Origin: Saccharomyces uvarum
Lineage: Eukaryota; Ascomycota; Saccharomycetes; Saccharomycetales; Saccharomycetaceae
DNA: 64,000 nucleotides
Assembly: GCA_947243795.1 (NCBI GenBank)
Contig: OX365943.1
Span: forward strand, 1-64,000
Direction: 5' to 3'
The position numbers and the translations under genes were made by a program. This document shows, in pieces, positions 53,689 through 63,790 of the stretch. Numbering within the stretch: position 1 is the stretch's first letter; each line of letters begins with the position of its first letter. The notes beneath the pieces are model-generated. The model was given only the letters and a program-made list of their open reading frames with translations. It was not told where the DNA came from and did no database searches.

Positions 53689-55155
53689 ATGTTGAGATTT
53701 TCGAATTCTAGTTGTAAAGCAATTTTGCAATCCTCATACAAAGTCAATATAAGAAGGATGAACTCCACGTTTAGAACAGAAACCGATGCATTCGGTGAGA
53801 TCAACGTCCCCGCTGACAAGTATTGGGGCGCTCAAACCCAAAGATCGTTCCAAAACTTCAAGATTGGTGGTGCTCGTGAAAGAATGCCATTGCCGCTAGT
53901 GCACGCTTTTGGTGTCTTGAAGAAATCCGCCGCCATTGTGAACGAGTCTCTTGGAGGATTGGATCCCAAGGTTTCCAAGGCTATTCAACAAGCTGCTGAC
54001 GAAGTGGCCGCAGGTAAATTGGACGACCACTTCCCACTGGTCGTTTTCCAAACAGGATCTGGTACCCAATCTAACATGAACGCCAATGAAGTCATCTCCA
54101 ACCGTGCGATTGAGATCTTAGGTGGTAAGATCGGGTCCAAACAGGTCCATCCAAACAACGACTGCAACCAGTCTCAGTCCTCCAATGACACTTTTCCCAC
54201 CGTCATGCATATTGCTGCCAGTTTACAAATTGAAAACGAATTGATTCCTGAATTAACCAATTTGAAAAATGCGCTCGAAGCCAAATCCAAGGAATTCGAA
54301 CATATTGTGAAGATCGGTAGGACCCACTTGCAAGATGCTACACCTTTAACATTAGGTCAAGAATTTTCCGGTTACGTGCAACAGGTCGAAAACGGTATTC
54401 AAAGAGTGGCCCATACTTTGAAAACTCTAAGTTTCTTGGCTCAAGGTGGTACTGCTGTTGGTACAGGTTTGAACACGAAACCGGGATTCGATGTCAAGAT
54501 AGCTGAACAGATTTCCAAAGAAACCGGACTAAAGTTTCAAACCGCCCCCAACAAGTTTGAAGCCTTGGCTGCCCACGATGCCATTGTCGAATGTAGTGGT
54601 GCTCTAAATACTCTTGCTTGTTCTCTTTTCAAAATAGCTCAGGATATAAGGTACTTGGGGTCTGGGCCACGTTGTGGCTACAACGAACTAATGTTACCTG
54701 AGAACGAGCCAGGTTCCTCCATTATGCCTGGTAAAGTTAACCCCACACAAAACGAGGCATTGACGCAAGTGTGTGTTCAAGTTATGGGTAACAATGCCGC
54801 CATTACGTTTGGAGGCTCCCAAGGTCAATTTGAATTGAATGTGTTCAAACCTGTCATGATTGCCAATCTATTGAACTCGATCAGATTAATAGCAGATGCG
54901 TCACGTTCGTTCAGAGTACACTGTGTCGAAGGCATCAAAGCCAATGAACCTCGTATCCACGAATTATTGACTAAATCCTTAATGTTGGTCACTGCTTTGA
55001 ACCCAAAGATCGGCTACGATGCCGCTTCTAAGGTCGCCAAAAATGCTCATAAAAAGGGCATTACCTTGAAGGAAAGTGCCTTGGAATTGGGCGTGTTGAC
55101 CGAGAAAGAATTTGATGAATGGGTCGTTCCTGAAAATATGTTAGGTCCCAAATAA
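53689..55155 (+). CDS. FUM1: Fumarase, FUM1 (mitochondrial and cytosolic)
   Basis: 488 residues as in S. cerevisiae. Class II fumarase: reversible hydration of fumarate to malate in the TCA cycle. A mitochondrial targeting sequence covers about residues 1-24 (basic, with RRMNS at the end); the same protein is dual-localised in yeast and the cytosolic pool acts in the DNA-damage response. The fumarase signature [10 protein letters not shown] is at residues 343-352. The catalytic His lies in [16 protein letters not shown] near residue 212 and the second-site His in [14 protein letters not shown]. The core is about 95 % identical to S. cerevisiae; the presequence diverges more. Complete and without anomalies. 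Confidence 0.98.
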   Translation: MLRFSNSSCKAILQSSYKVNIRRMNSTFRTETDAFGEINVPADKYWGAQTQRSFQNFKIGGARERMPLPLVHAFGVLKKSAAIVNESLGGLDPKVSKAIQQAADEVAAGKLDDHFPLVVFQTGSGTQSNMNANEVISNRAIEILGGKIGSKQVHPNNDCNQSQSSNDTFPTVMHIAASLQIENELIPELTNLKNALEAKSKEFEHIVKIGRTHLQDATPLTLGQEFSGYVQQVENGIQRVAHTLKTLSFLAQGGTAVGTGLNTKPGFDVKIAEQISKETGLKFQTAPNKFEALAAHDAIVECSGALNTLACSLFKIAQDIRYLGSGPRCGYNELMLPENEPGSSIMPGKVNPTQNEALTQVCVQVMGNNAAITFGGSQGQFELNVFKPVMIANLLNSIRLIADASRSFRVHCVEGIKANEPRIHELLTKSLMLVTALNPKIGYDAASKVAKNAHKKGITLKESALELGVLTEKEFDEWVVPENMLGPK

Positions 55156-55676
55156 AAAAAACGAAATACGTAGTATGTACAATTCACTCAAAGTTTTTTA
55201 AAAATAAAACTAATAAAAATATGAATTCAATCTGTAACTCAACGTTCTTTACATTATGCTCTCCCTTACCTTGTTTTGTGCGCAATATGCCATAAGTAAA
55301 CTCATTCTCCCACATAAGGTCAGTAAAATGAAAACATCTTATATGAGAACGCAATTATTGCAATGGCAATGGTAATGATCAATAAATAGAAAGTTCATGT
55401 CATTTTTGCTCTTTATTACTGTCATTTCCGGCCGGGTAAAAGGACGGCTTCGTTACCCTGTATTGGAGAAAGGGGAATTTCCAGAAAACGATAGCAAATA
55501 AGAAATAGAAGAAGAGCCAATCTCTCTTAAAGTTTAAGCAGCAAATATCGGTTTGAAAAGGCCAAACAGTAAAGGAGAGGAATCACCTGCTTTATAAGAT
55601 ATTTTCCGATTTCTTGCTACTCTGAAGTCGTATAACAGAACAACTATTAAAAGAGAAGAACTGCTAAAAGAAGAAC
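55156..55676. promoter_or_regulatory. CUB1 upstream region
   Basis: 520 bp. The FUM1 terminator region is A/T-rich up to about 55230; the rest is the CUB1 promoter. Nothing specific recognised. Confidence 0.4.
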
Positions 55677-57314
55677 ATGTTTCCATCCGCTGGCCAACAA
55701 CATCCTCAAATTGTTCCCAAAGAAGAGGAATCTATATTGAACTATCTGCTTGAGGTAAGATCCACCTTGGCTAAACTTAAGCAAAATAGAACTCAATATC
55801 TGAACTCTAAGGACGTTCAAACCACTTACCAACATGTCTTAACCAAAGTGAGAGAGCTGGACGATATTAGGAAAAATAGTCATGACACGCCGGCCAAAAG
55901 TGCTGCCACTTTAATCCATAGTACGGAATTGCATAATAGAGTAGATTCGGTATTGGATGACGTCTTCCAATTGATATCATTGTGCTTCTTGACTGTTGGC
56001 CTGAAAAATTCAGCCCCTGCGACTTATGCATCATTATCGACAGTGAAAAGTCTTTTGGAACATTTGAACGAATCGAACGTTTTTACCCATCACGATTTGA
56101 GTCCCATCAAGGAAAGATTGGAGGAAATTTCCAAGATTGTCGAGAAGAAAAATGCTGGTCCTAATTATGATGAAGAAGGGAATGATGACCAATTAAGAGA
56201 AATCGATAACGAAAGAAACAAAAACAGAATTGAAGAAGACTTATTGCTACGTGCCAAATTGAAGCATTGTAAAGACGAATATGATACATTGGAAAGCAAG
56301 CTAGAAGAAATTGATCCATCTTTATCTACTGTGATGGAAAAATTATTTAAAATTAGAAGAGGTTTATTATCACTGGTTGCATCCGCTAAGAAGACAATGT
56401 CTCAGTCTAATGTCAATATCAGTTCTTTATTGCAAAAACATAATAATCTGGAGACAAATAATAATGATCTAATGGACAATAAGCATTTAGTATCCCAAGA
56501 ATACGTCAATGAGAAATTGACAGTTTTGAAGAACGAATTAAATGAGTTAGAGTCGAACCGTGACGAATCAGGTAAATTCATGTCCTTAGAGTCTCATAAA
56601 GTGGCAGAAAATGGTCAGAGCGTACTTAATGGTCTGTTAGATGATTGTCATGACCTGGTTAATGATTTATCGCATCAGACAAACGGTGGTTTAACGTTAG
56701 ACCCAACTTTACAGCCAATCTATGAACAATTGATTGACATAAAGACCACTCTAGAAAATCTAATGATCACAAGAAGATGGACCCTAAGAGAAACAGATTT
56801 GTTTTCGTACCAAAAAAAGCTGAACGAAATAGACAGTAAAAGAGTTAAGGGCAAATTCCCCACAAAAACCCAAGACTCAAAGGGACAGTCAATATTATTG
56901 TATCTGTTGCGTAGATGTTATGCCATAATTTATAAACTGTTAGAAAGTTCAGAACCTGTATCAGAAGCGTTACAGCCAGTTCATAATCAGTTATCCACGG
57001 TTCGTCGTTGCCTATTGGAATTGAAGAGAATGGGCGGTGTTAACAACGAAAGAGAGTTATATCCATACCAAATGAAATTAGCTTCATTAGATAATCTAAG
57101 AACCGATGGTATATTCTATGACTCTGATGGTAATATACCTGAAGGCCAAGGTATATTGAATGCTTTATTAGCAGAATGTTTTGACATCATGCACGAATTA
57201 AAAGTAGAAGCTGAAGAAAGAGCGCAGAATACTAATTCAAGTGACGATTCCAATGACGATAATGAGGGTTCAGTTGAAGATTCAAATTCAAACGAGAGCG
57301 GAAGTGATTCTTAA
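55677..57314 (+). CDS. CUB1: UPF0662-family protein CUB1 (YPL260W)
   Basis: 545 residues (S. cerevisiae YPL260W: about 551). It belongs to the fungal UPF0662 family. Entirely helical, with heptad-like patterns and two related segments (YQHVLTKVRELDDIRK at the start and YQMKLASLDNLRTDGIFYDS near residue 470) that suggest an internal repeat. The C-terminus is a Ser/Asp/Asn/Glu-rich acidic tail. No signal peptide or membrane segment. Molecular function is not known to me; the name in S. cerevisiae is CUB1. It lies between FUM1 and the convergent APM1. Confidence 0.92.
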   Translation: MFPSAGQQHPQIVPKEEESILNYLLEVRSTLAKLKQNRTQYLNSKDVQTTYQHVLTKVRELDDIRKNSHDTPAKSAATLIHSTELHNRVDSVLDDVFQLISLCFLTVGLKNSAPATYASLSTVKSLLEHLNESNVFTHHDLSPIKERLEEISKIVEKKNAGPNYDEEGNDDQLREIDNERNKNRIEEDLLLRAKLKHCKDEYDTLESKLEEIDPSLSTVMEKLFKIRRGLLSLVASAKKTMSQSNVNISSLLQKHNNLETNNNDLMDNKHLVSQEYVNEKLTVLKNELNELESNRDESGKFMSLESHKVAENGQSVLNGLLDDCHDLVNDLSHQTNGGLTLDPTLQPIYEQLIDIKTTLENLMITRRWTLRETDLFSYQKKLNEIDSKRVKGKFPTKTQDSKGQSILLYLLRRCYAIIYKLLESSEPVSEALQPVHNQLSTVRRCLLELKRMGGVNNERELYPYQMKLASLDNLRTDGIFYDSDGNIPEGQGILNALLAECFDIMHELKVEAEERAQNTNSSDDSNDDNEGSVEDSNSNESGSDS

Positions 57315-57636
57315 CGTCAACAAGAATAAATCTTGTTCCTCTATATACCCTTCCTTCTCTTCACTCCTTCCTGTGGGAAAAAATAAGAAAACAAACCAGA
57401 ACACAGAAATAAAAAAAGTTATCTCTTATGTCTATGTATATAATAAACCCTGAATGAGCATCTATATAAAAATACAAATATGTAAACAACTTTATGTCAT
57501 CCTATGTCATCCTACGTATCATTATTGTGATTTTCAATAGGGGACAAAAAAAGGAAAAAGAACAACACATACGTTTATCTTTGTCCATGCATCATGATTA
57601 TCTCGATTGTCTTTGTTCATCCGCTTTGTTCCCGCG
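57315..57636. other. CUB1 / APM1 convergent gap
   Basis: 322 bp AT-rich region between two 3' ends. It contains a short direct repeat, TATGTCATCCTA near 57493-57514. No gene. Confidence 0.5.
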
Positions 57637-59073
57637 TTACGTTAGCCTTATCGTATAATCATCACCACTTTGAGTAATGTATCTTACCCATGGGTAACTT
57701 TTGTATTGTAATTTTGGTTCATTAATCTTTAAGTAACGGACTTGAATACCCGAAGTGGTAAAATAAGGTATTTGGAACTTAATTTGAACAGGGCCCTTCA
57801 AGATTTCCGCGTTATTTTTTGGTATTGTTCTACTTCCGTCGTTACCATTTGAAATCGAAGGCAGTCCTAGTTCTGCAGACATTGAATACTCTTTACCCCC
57901 GGGGAAGCTTCTTATTTTCCATAAGATTGCACTTTTTTCGGGGACATACTTTAAAGAACCATGAGAATATTTGAAAGTTGGTGTATCTGCATCGTCCGGA
58001 ACAGGAATTAAGATTTCAACATTTGTTGCAGTGGATTTTCTTTTGATTTGGGCCTTTGCCTTACAGTGAATTTCGATTCTAGAATTTGAATGGACTTGCA
58101 CGTTTACATCACACCAAATCAATGGTTTTATTGTGGTGGATAGCCTGTAGTTCATCAAATCGAACTTACCATCCGGTGGTATAAACGTTATGATTTTTTC
58201 ATTTTCAAATTTACTTAGTCTAACACATTGATGGAATTTCAAATCTTCTAGTTCAATATTGACCTTTCTCTTACTTGTGGCTGGTGATGATGTTATTGAT
58301 GGTTTTTTATCTGTGTCTTCATCCGTTTTATTATCGGATGTTGCAGCGCTGGCTGCGGGTGGAATATTAGAACTATCATCCAAATATTTCGAAAATATCC
58401 CCTTATCGTTGATGCCCAATTTTAAATCAGGCATACCAGACAATTTTGAATTAACTTTAACATCACCGATAATCTCTGACCTTAAAACTTGGCCCTTTTG
58501 GGTCATTAGCATATTAATAGATTCCACGATGTCCAGGAAAGCTTCGTTTTTCTTATGAGAGATCCCTTCTGGTCTCCAACTAACTGAATTCGTTAATGCG
58601 ACAGGCGGTCTCGTAGCATTTCTTTTCTTCTTAGCGGACTTCACCAATTTAAATGATTTTTGTGTAATGTACTGCTTTAGCATCTTGGTTTCCGTGATTT
58701 GTGGTATGCCGTAGTCCATCACTTCGTCCAATAACTCGTATATTATAACGAAATTATCTCTTATAGATTCTTCTTCCACGGTTTTCAAATATTCACTCAA
58801 AACCTCCACTAACTTGTGCAGAAAAGTAAAAATGGCAGCCGCATTAGCACTAAGTGAAGTAGCGATTGCCACTAAGTATAGATCATTATGTTGAATGAAT
58901 AGATATTCAAGACCATTGTGGTTTAAACATGGAGGAATCAGATTTGATTGCTCCTCTAAATCCGACAGTAACGTAGGGAATTTGTCAATTGCTGAAAGTG
59001 GTATGTCGTCTCTGTACCTTCTTGATAAAAGTGGCTTCCCATCATGGTCGCAAAAATATACCGCAGAAGCCAT
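57637..59073 (-). CDS. APM1: Clathrin adaptor AP-1 medium subunit mu1, APM1
   Basis: 478 residues from the ATG at 59073 (S. cerevisiae Apm1: 475). The longer frame adds seven residues of no similarity; MASAVYFCDHDGKPLLSRRY is the conserved start. The N-terminal longin-like domain spans about 1-140, and the mu homology domain about 180-478. An Ala/Ser/Asp/Lys-rich insert of some 35 residues near 240-275 interrupts the latter, as in other yeasts. The mu subunit recognises YxxPhi and other cargo signals and works at the trans-Golgi and endosomes with Apl2, Apl4 and Aps1. The end, YPWVRYITQSGDDYTIRL, is highly conserved. Confidence 0.97.
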   Translation of the reverse strand: MASAVYFCDHDGKPLLSRRYRDDIPLSAIDKFPTLLSDLEEQSNLIPPCLNHNGLEYLFIQHNDLYLVAIATSLSANAAAIFTFLHKLVEVLSEYLKTVEEESIRDNFVIIYELLDEVMDYGIPQITETKMLKQYITQKSFKLVKSAKKKRNATRPPVALTNSVSWRPEGISHKKNEAFLDIVESINMLMTQKGQVLRSEIIGDVKVNSKLSGMPDLKLGINDKGIFSKYLDDSSNIPPAASAATSDNKTDEDTDKKPSITSSPATSKRKVNIELEDLKFHQCVRLSKFENEKIITFIPPDGKFDLMNYRLSTTIKPLIWCDVNVQVHSNSRIEIHCKAKAQIKRKSTATNVEILIPVPDDADTPTFKYSHGSLKYVPEKSAILWKIRSFPGGKEYSMSAELGLPSISNGNDGSRTIPKNNAEILKGPVQIKFQIPYFTTSGIQVRYLKINEPKLQYKSYPWVRYITQSGDDYTIRLT

Positions 59074-59811
59074 CCTGTGTCTCCAATTTCTCAATTTACG
59101 GTATCTTGAAACACTCCTATATTAAAGACGTACAACCGTTTTCTATGCACTTTTTCCTGTTCAGCCTACTTTCCGTTTAATTTCCAATTTTTCACCATCA
59201 GCAATATTTCAATGCATATAACTAATATCGTCATTGACGATGTCAGAATAGAAGTATGATTGGCGATATCAACCTTTCACATCGCTATAGGTATGCCTTG
59301 TGACAGTTAGGCTAGAACGTAACTTCCGTAATATCTAGAAGTTAGGAGATGAGGTAGTCTGATAGTCCAATGCTTGTGGGGATCCAACCGGCGATGTGGT
59401 TCTTTTGGACAGAGGCACTCTTTAGGGAATCTTCATAGTTGGAAATTGAGGCAGAGTTTTGGTACAGTCGTGCGTCATTACCCCAACAGCTGACGAATTT
59501 CGTCAGAAAAGGTACGAAATTACCTACATGGTGCAATTGAGATTTACAGTCATTGACTGGTCATGATAGCGCCGTGTGTGTTAAGTCTGAATTCGACCGA
59601 TCAAAAGAAGAGGTGTAGAAACGTGTTCTAAATAAGAGAAACGCTTGATGTGGTTGTAGTTTTAGCCTTCGCGAAAGACGCTGGTGCTTTCTGAATAGAA
59701 AGTGTTCACTTTGATAGCTTGCAAATGGGTATATAGATAGCCCTGGCTAATAGAAAAGAAAAGCGGATTTACATATCACTTTACAAAAATTGGAGCAAAA
59801 AGTATAAAAAT
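59074..59811. other. Gap between APM1 and tRNA-Trp
   Basis: 740 bp containing the APM1 promoter (left) and unassigned AT-rich sequence. A 64-residue frame (59342-59536, minus) has no recognisable feature. The tRNA terminator lies at its right edge. Confidence 0.5.
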
Positions 59812-59917
59812 TGAGACGGACAGGAATTGAACCTGCAACCCTTCGATTGCAATCGTATTCCTTGGAATTTCCAAGATCTAATTGGAGTCGAAAGCTCTAC
59901 CATTGAGCCACCGCTTC
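59812..59917 (-). tRNA. tRNA-Trp (anticodon CCA) with intron
   Basis: On the minus strand the gene starts GAAGCGGTGGCTCAATGGTA (A box) and ends GGTTCAATTCC (B box) and TGTCCGTCTCA. Anticodon CCA is at 59883-59885, followed by an intron of about 34 nt, as in S. cerevisiae tW(CCA); total length 106 nt is the same. The acceptor stem shows an A3-C70 mismatch next to a G4-T69 wobble, where S. cerevisiae as I recall has T70. A T run follows as terminator. It lies between APM1 and THI21, as at the S. cerevisiae locus. Confidence 0.96.
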
Positions 59918-59940
59918 AACTTGATATATCAGGGAATAAC

Positions 59941-60131
59941 TGTTCTACTTATCAGAATAATGAGGTATATAAGAGAGGTATATGAAACAGGCCCTGATTG
60001 GTTATATGAAACCCCAAGGTAAAAGTACAGTTCAGAAGTGAATTAAGATGTATCAGATATAGCTCATCTCCTCATATATCAGTTCATAGTTCATTTATCA
60101 ATCAATAAATATTTTAACTTTACATTCAACA
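59941..60131. repeat. tRNA-associated repeat, copy B (possible LTR relic)
   Basis: Begins TGTT 24 bp upstream of the tRNA-Trp 5' end and can be read to ATTCAACA. The part 60000-60081 (ending GATATAGCTCATCTCCTCAT then ATATC) matches copy A near tRNA-Leu with about 12 mismatches in 81. TGTT...AACA ends and the position just upstream of a tRNA gene suggest a degenerate LTR, but there is no target duplication and I cannot assign a Ty family. Confidence 0.55.
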
Positions 60132-60479
60132 ACTTCCAGATTTGGTTATTCGTATATGACTCTTGTTTATATCATATATGATTAAAATGTAAGTCCAAAT
60201 TACTTACCTCAACATATACGAGTAAATGTACATCTGAACTCACATACTTTAGCAAATATCTTGCACCAGGAAGCGATGGACGATATGATTTCTGTTCCAG
60301 CAGTAAAAAGCAATGAAATGAACGTTTTGAATTTCTGACGGACCATTTTTTATAGATTGATATAACCGAGAAGGTTATTGATATAACTGAGGATGCTTTT
60401 TGATATGATCGTGTTTTTGTTTTATTGTTTATTGTCTCTAAATATACATTTTATGTGTTTGTAAAAGTCTGCGAATCTA

Positions 60480-62141
60480 TCATTCATATTCTAGGGCGGC
60501 GGTCCAGAAATTAGTTTCCAATTCACAAACTTCAGCATAGATCGTCACCAAAGTATCAAGTTGCTCTGGAGGATACGTTTTCAAAATACGATTCAACAGC
60601 CTTTCGCCTTCAAGCATGGCTTCATGGCACCATGAAGATGAGTAAGTTTCACACCATTCACGATAAACGGAGCCCTCAGGTGCAGTTACTTTACCACTAA
60701 TTTTGGTTAAAGCACTACCATAGCCCATCAGGCAAGGATTAAGTGCTATAACTAATTCCTGCCAGTTACCTCTTCTGGCAACATCATTAAAGTAGCGACA
60801 GTAAGCTCTTAATGCAGGGCCTCTTTGAATTTTTTTCAAGAAGCCAGGATCTTTAACTCCCAATTCCTCTCTTAATCTCCTTTCATGTTGAGTAAGCCCA
60901 TTACGGACACATTCAACAATAACTAGCTCCTTTTCCAAATCTTCTAGAGATGGAGCTTTACTACCTGCAATGCAGGAAATTCTAGCATAATTGATTAAGT
61001 AAAGATAATCTTGTTCAATAAAAAACCTGAACTTCTTACGATCTAATGTACCGTCAGCCACCTTTTTGACAAATTCGTGGTTTACGTATGTGTCCCAGTG
61101 TGGCTTAACTTTAGGGTGATTAATCAAGTATTCGAAGAAATTCCCACCTGGAATTTTGTCAGCAGCACTTATGATTTGCTTTTTAGGTAAGACATCTAGT
61201 GCAGTAAAGCATTCATCGCTAATCATTTTTTCTAGTGGGATTTCTACAGCATAGACATGATTTATGGGGCCATTATCCTTGATCCGTGGATTGGTGACAT
61301 CACAGCCAATGGCCACGGCATTGTGGACGTATTCAACACCACCGTAAACAGATTGGGGAAGAGAATAACCACGAGCTAGGTTGGATGCAATGGCAGAAGC
61401 AAGAGTGCATCCGGTACCATGGGTGTGCGTGGTATTGACAAAATTGCCTTTAAAGACGATAAACTTTTGTTCAGCACCTAAGTAAAGAACGTCGGTAATG
61501 TACTTTCCATTTTCGTCAGTCCATGGAATATGGCCACCTTTCACTAGGATATTGGCACATTTAGTAATTTTGGCAAGCCCTTTACCTATTTCAAAAATAT
61601 CTTGCAGTTTGTTAATTTTTCTGTCTTCGCCTAATAGTTTGAAACATTCTGGAATATTTGGAGTTAAAACTTCTGCAAAAGGAGCTATTTTGTCCCTAAT
61701 CAAACTGGCTACATCCTCGCCAGCTAATAAAGAACCAGCAGTAGCAACAAGGACTGGATCGACCACCAATTTAGGTCTATTTTCACCAAGTTGTAACAAC
61801 TTTTTGTGCAAAACCTCGATAGCAGGTACGGTAAGCATACCGGTTTTGATAACATCACATTTCATATCTTGTAAATTGGTTTCCAAGATTTGAGATAAGA
61901 CTTCCTTTGGTGTGTTGTGAATGCTGTAGACTTTTGCTGGAGTTTGAGCAGTTACAGCGGTCACACATGTCATAGCGTAACATCTGTGCGCTGTGATAGT
62001 TTTTACGTCAGCTTCCAGACCGGCACCACCACTGGAATCTGCTCCAGCAATGGATAATACGACTGGCAATTTTTCATTGCTGGCCAAAGAAAGGTATGGT
62101 GGAGGCGTGTTGATGTTAATAGTATCTGTGGAATAGGTCAT
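60480..62141 (-). CDS. THI21: HMP/HMP-P kinase with TenA domain, THI21 (THI20 family)
   Basis: 553 residues from the ATG at 62141 (S. cerevisiae Thi21: 551, about 85 % identical by recall); the longer frame would add 29 hydrophobic residues without homology. The N-terminal half (about 25-290) is the ThiD ribokinase-fold kinase, with VLSIAGADSSGGAGLEADVK for substrate and ATP binding and the GTGCTLASAIASNLARG anion-hole stretch. It phosphorylates hydroxymethylpyrimidine and its phosphate in thiamine synthesis. The C-terminal half (about 330-553) is the TENA/thiaminase II domain, which salvages degraded thiamine in Thi20. Position (YPL258C) supports THI21 over THI20 or THI22. Cytosolic; thiamine-repressed in S. 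cerevisiae. Confidence 0.95.
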   Translation of the reverse strand: MTYSTDTININTPPPYLSLASNEKLPVVLSIAGADSSGGAGLEADVKTITAHRCYAMTCVTAVTAQTPAKVYSIHNTPKEVLSQILETNLQDMKCDVIKTGMLTVPAIEVLHKKLLQLGENRPKLVVDPVLVATAGSLLAGEDVASLIRDKIAPFAEVLTPNIPECFKLLGEDRKINKLQDIFEIGKGLAKITKCANILVKGGHIPWTDENGKYITDVLYLGAEQKFIVFKGNFVNTTHTHGTGCTLASAIASNLARGYSLPQSVYGGVEYVHNAVAIGCDVTNPRIKDNGPINHVYAVEIPLEKMISDECFTALDVLPKKQIISAADKIPGGNFFEYLINHPKVKPHWDTYVNHEFVKKVADGTLDRKKFRFFIEQDYLYLINYARISCIAGSKAPSLEDLEKELVIVECVRNGLTQHERRLREELGVKDPGFLKKIQRGPALRAYCRYFNDVARRGNWQELVIALNPCLMGYGSALTKISGKVTAPEGSVYREWCETYSSSWCHEAMLEGERLLNRILKTYPPEQLDTLVTIYAEVCELETNFWTAALEYE

Positions 62142-62860
62142 TGTGGAAAGACAGATGTCGTTCTTATATATAAATATATTTATTATTAACGAGATAATAT
62201 TTAGGAGAACAATCGATGATACGAACAATGCGTACTATCTCTGACCTTGTATATTTTTTCTAGTGCTTTAAATATTAGGATATTTTCTCTTGGCAGATGG
62301 GACAGCTCTAAGGGTTTCTCATATTTAATCGTTTATTAGAAAAGAGAAACTATACATATATGTATCACTAGATAAACACGAGGCCGAGAGGTAAAATGAA
62401 GCATCAGGCTGCTGCCAAGATATTCCATGCATTTCCATTAGATTAACTTTCACAATAGTACATTGTGTATTTATGCAAATAAAGGAACGCATGCTGAATC
62501 TAAAATAGGTACTAAAAACTCAAAATCACATTTTTTGTAAGCCAGAGGCAATTCATTTTATTTTAATTTCTTTTCAAATGTTCTCGAATACTCAAGCTCA
62601 CCGGTAATACTTCGACAATAGTCTTATAATCAATTTTTGTGATTCCATTTTTGTTGATAATCAGTAGTTAGTTTTTAACACCAATCAAGAATAGAAGAGC
62701 GTTTTCCTTATACTACATGAGAACGGTATATAAAAAAACGAGCCATTGGAGTTACGTATGACTAGTATAATAGCAAGTCTATGAATTTGCTGTAAACTCA
62801 ACATAATGCTACATATCCCTTGCATATAAATCTCAATCTAAATTCTCAATAAATAGCTCT
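62142..62860. promoter_or_regulatory. THI21 upstream region
   Basis: 720 bp of AT-rich sequence upstream of THI21. I see no specific thiamine-regulatory motif that I can support. Confidence 0.4.
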
Positions 62861-63010
62861 TCAACTATCGTCCATTTGTTACTATTATATACGTGTTAAA
62901 AACTTGACATAAATTACAAGACGAGTAAAACAAGATTCAAACTTTCGTCGAATTTAACGGAGCCTGAAGTGCAAGACTGATAATGTGATAGGATCGGCGA
63001 ACGACAATGT
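62861..63010 (+). mobile_element. Decayed delta LTR fragment (Ty1/Ty2 type)
   Basis: Starts TCAACTATCGTCCA, continues TTATATACGTGTTA and ends CTGATAATGTGATAGGATC, collinear with the first half of the delta LTR, with many substitutions and some deletions. It is more decayed than the delta at 5.4 kb. S. cerevisiae carries Ty1 sequence at this position (between YPL258C and YPL257W), so the site has been used repeatedly. Confidence 0.75.
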
Positions 63011-63257
63011 AGCCATAGTCCTAACTTACATTTCTAGCTAACGACCTGTTATCGAGCTTCGAGAGGCAATCTGTTGAGCTTTTGGAAATGGCCCGTAGAA
63101 CTTCTATTGTTTTCTGGAGTGAATTTGATGTACAGAGTCTAGATTTTTTCACCCCTTTCAACATGTATCTCAAAAGAACTAGGTCATACCACCTCAAAAT
63201 AGCGCTCTTTGCTAACTTATATAAGTAGCAATCTTTATAATAAGAATCACCGTTGTA

Positions 63258-63790
63258 ATGGCGGAAGAGAGTTGGGAAGCTATGTGTAATCTAGTGAAGT
63301 TTCTTCAATTAATTTGTGCCTTTTTCGTAGTATCTGTAGATGCTCTAGTACTTTATGATACCACTGCTCAGAGTGAATATGGCAATATTACACGCAATTA
63401 TCTTAATTGGAGCTACCAAGAGAGATACGCCTCGTGTCCCTTCACTTAAATAGCGATGGTTTTATTTATATTAAACCCAAAGGTAATTGGACTTTAGATT
63501 TGTCAAACTTTACTGACGAGTATCACCAGTGTACACATGTTGTGACCAGCCTGTTAATTACTTTACGCAACTCATTGATGGCATCTGGCCTCGGGCCAGA
63601 TGCGGATGGTGGCTCACAAGAATTTGCTGAGGTTAACATATCAGTTGAATTAGGGAGGCCATATCACCCACCACCATTTTCTACTATGAAAAGATCTGAT
63701 GTACTTGGCGTAACAGGTTTTGACAAAGGAAAATGTGCTGGTGAGGATTTCTATATTGAACACACGGAGTCAGGTGTAACAGGTTTCTAA
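63258..63790 (+). pseudogene. YPL257W-position gene, putative secreted protein, frameshifted
   Basis: The first frame (63258-63449, 63 residues) begins with an ATG, carries a hydrophobic stretch fit for a signal peptide (about residues 12-29, FLQLICAFFVVSVDALVL) and stops at TAA. A second frame, displaced by one base, is open from about 63407 to 63790 and continues for over 110 residues with N-glycosylation-type sites (NWT, NFT, NIS) and Cys residues. The two overlap by about 40 bp with no slippery heptamer that I can see, so a simple one-base indel is most likely. S. cerevisiae YPL257W is a protein of unknown function at the same position, recalled as about 190 residues. I cannot identify the family; a sequencing error is also possible. 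Confidence 0.6.

Noticed and set aside
53689-55155. Asp after HPNN in FUM1 where S. cerevisiae seems to have His
   Set aside because: Other class II fumarases, including the E. coli enzyme as I recall, also have Asp there, and the functional His of the HPN motif is intact, so it is normal variation.
62142-62228. 29-residue hydrophobic N-terminal extension of THI21
   Set aside because: It would give a membrane-anchored kinase, but the conserved start MTYSTDTIN lies at 62141, as in S. cerevisiae, and the extension shows no homology.
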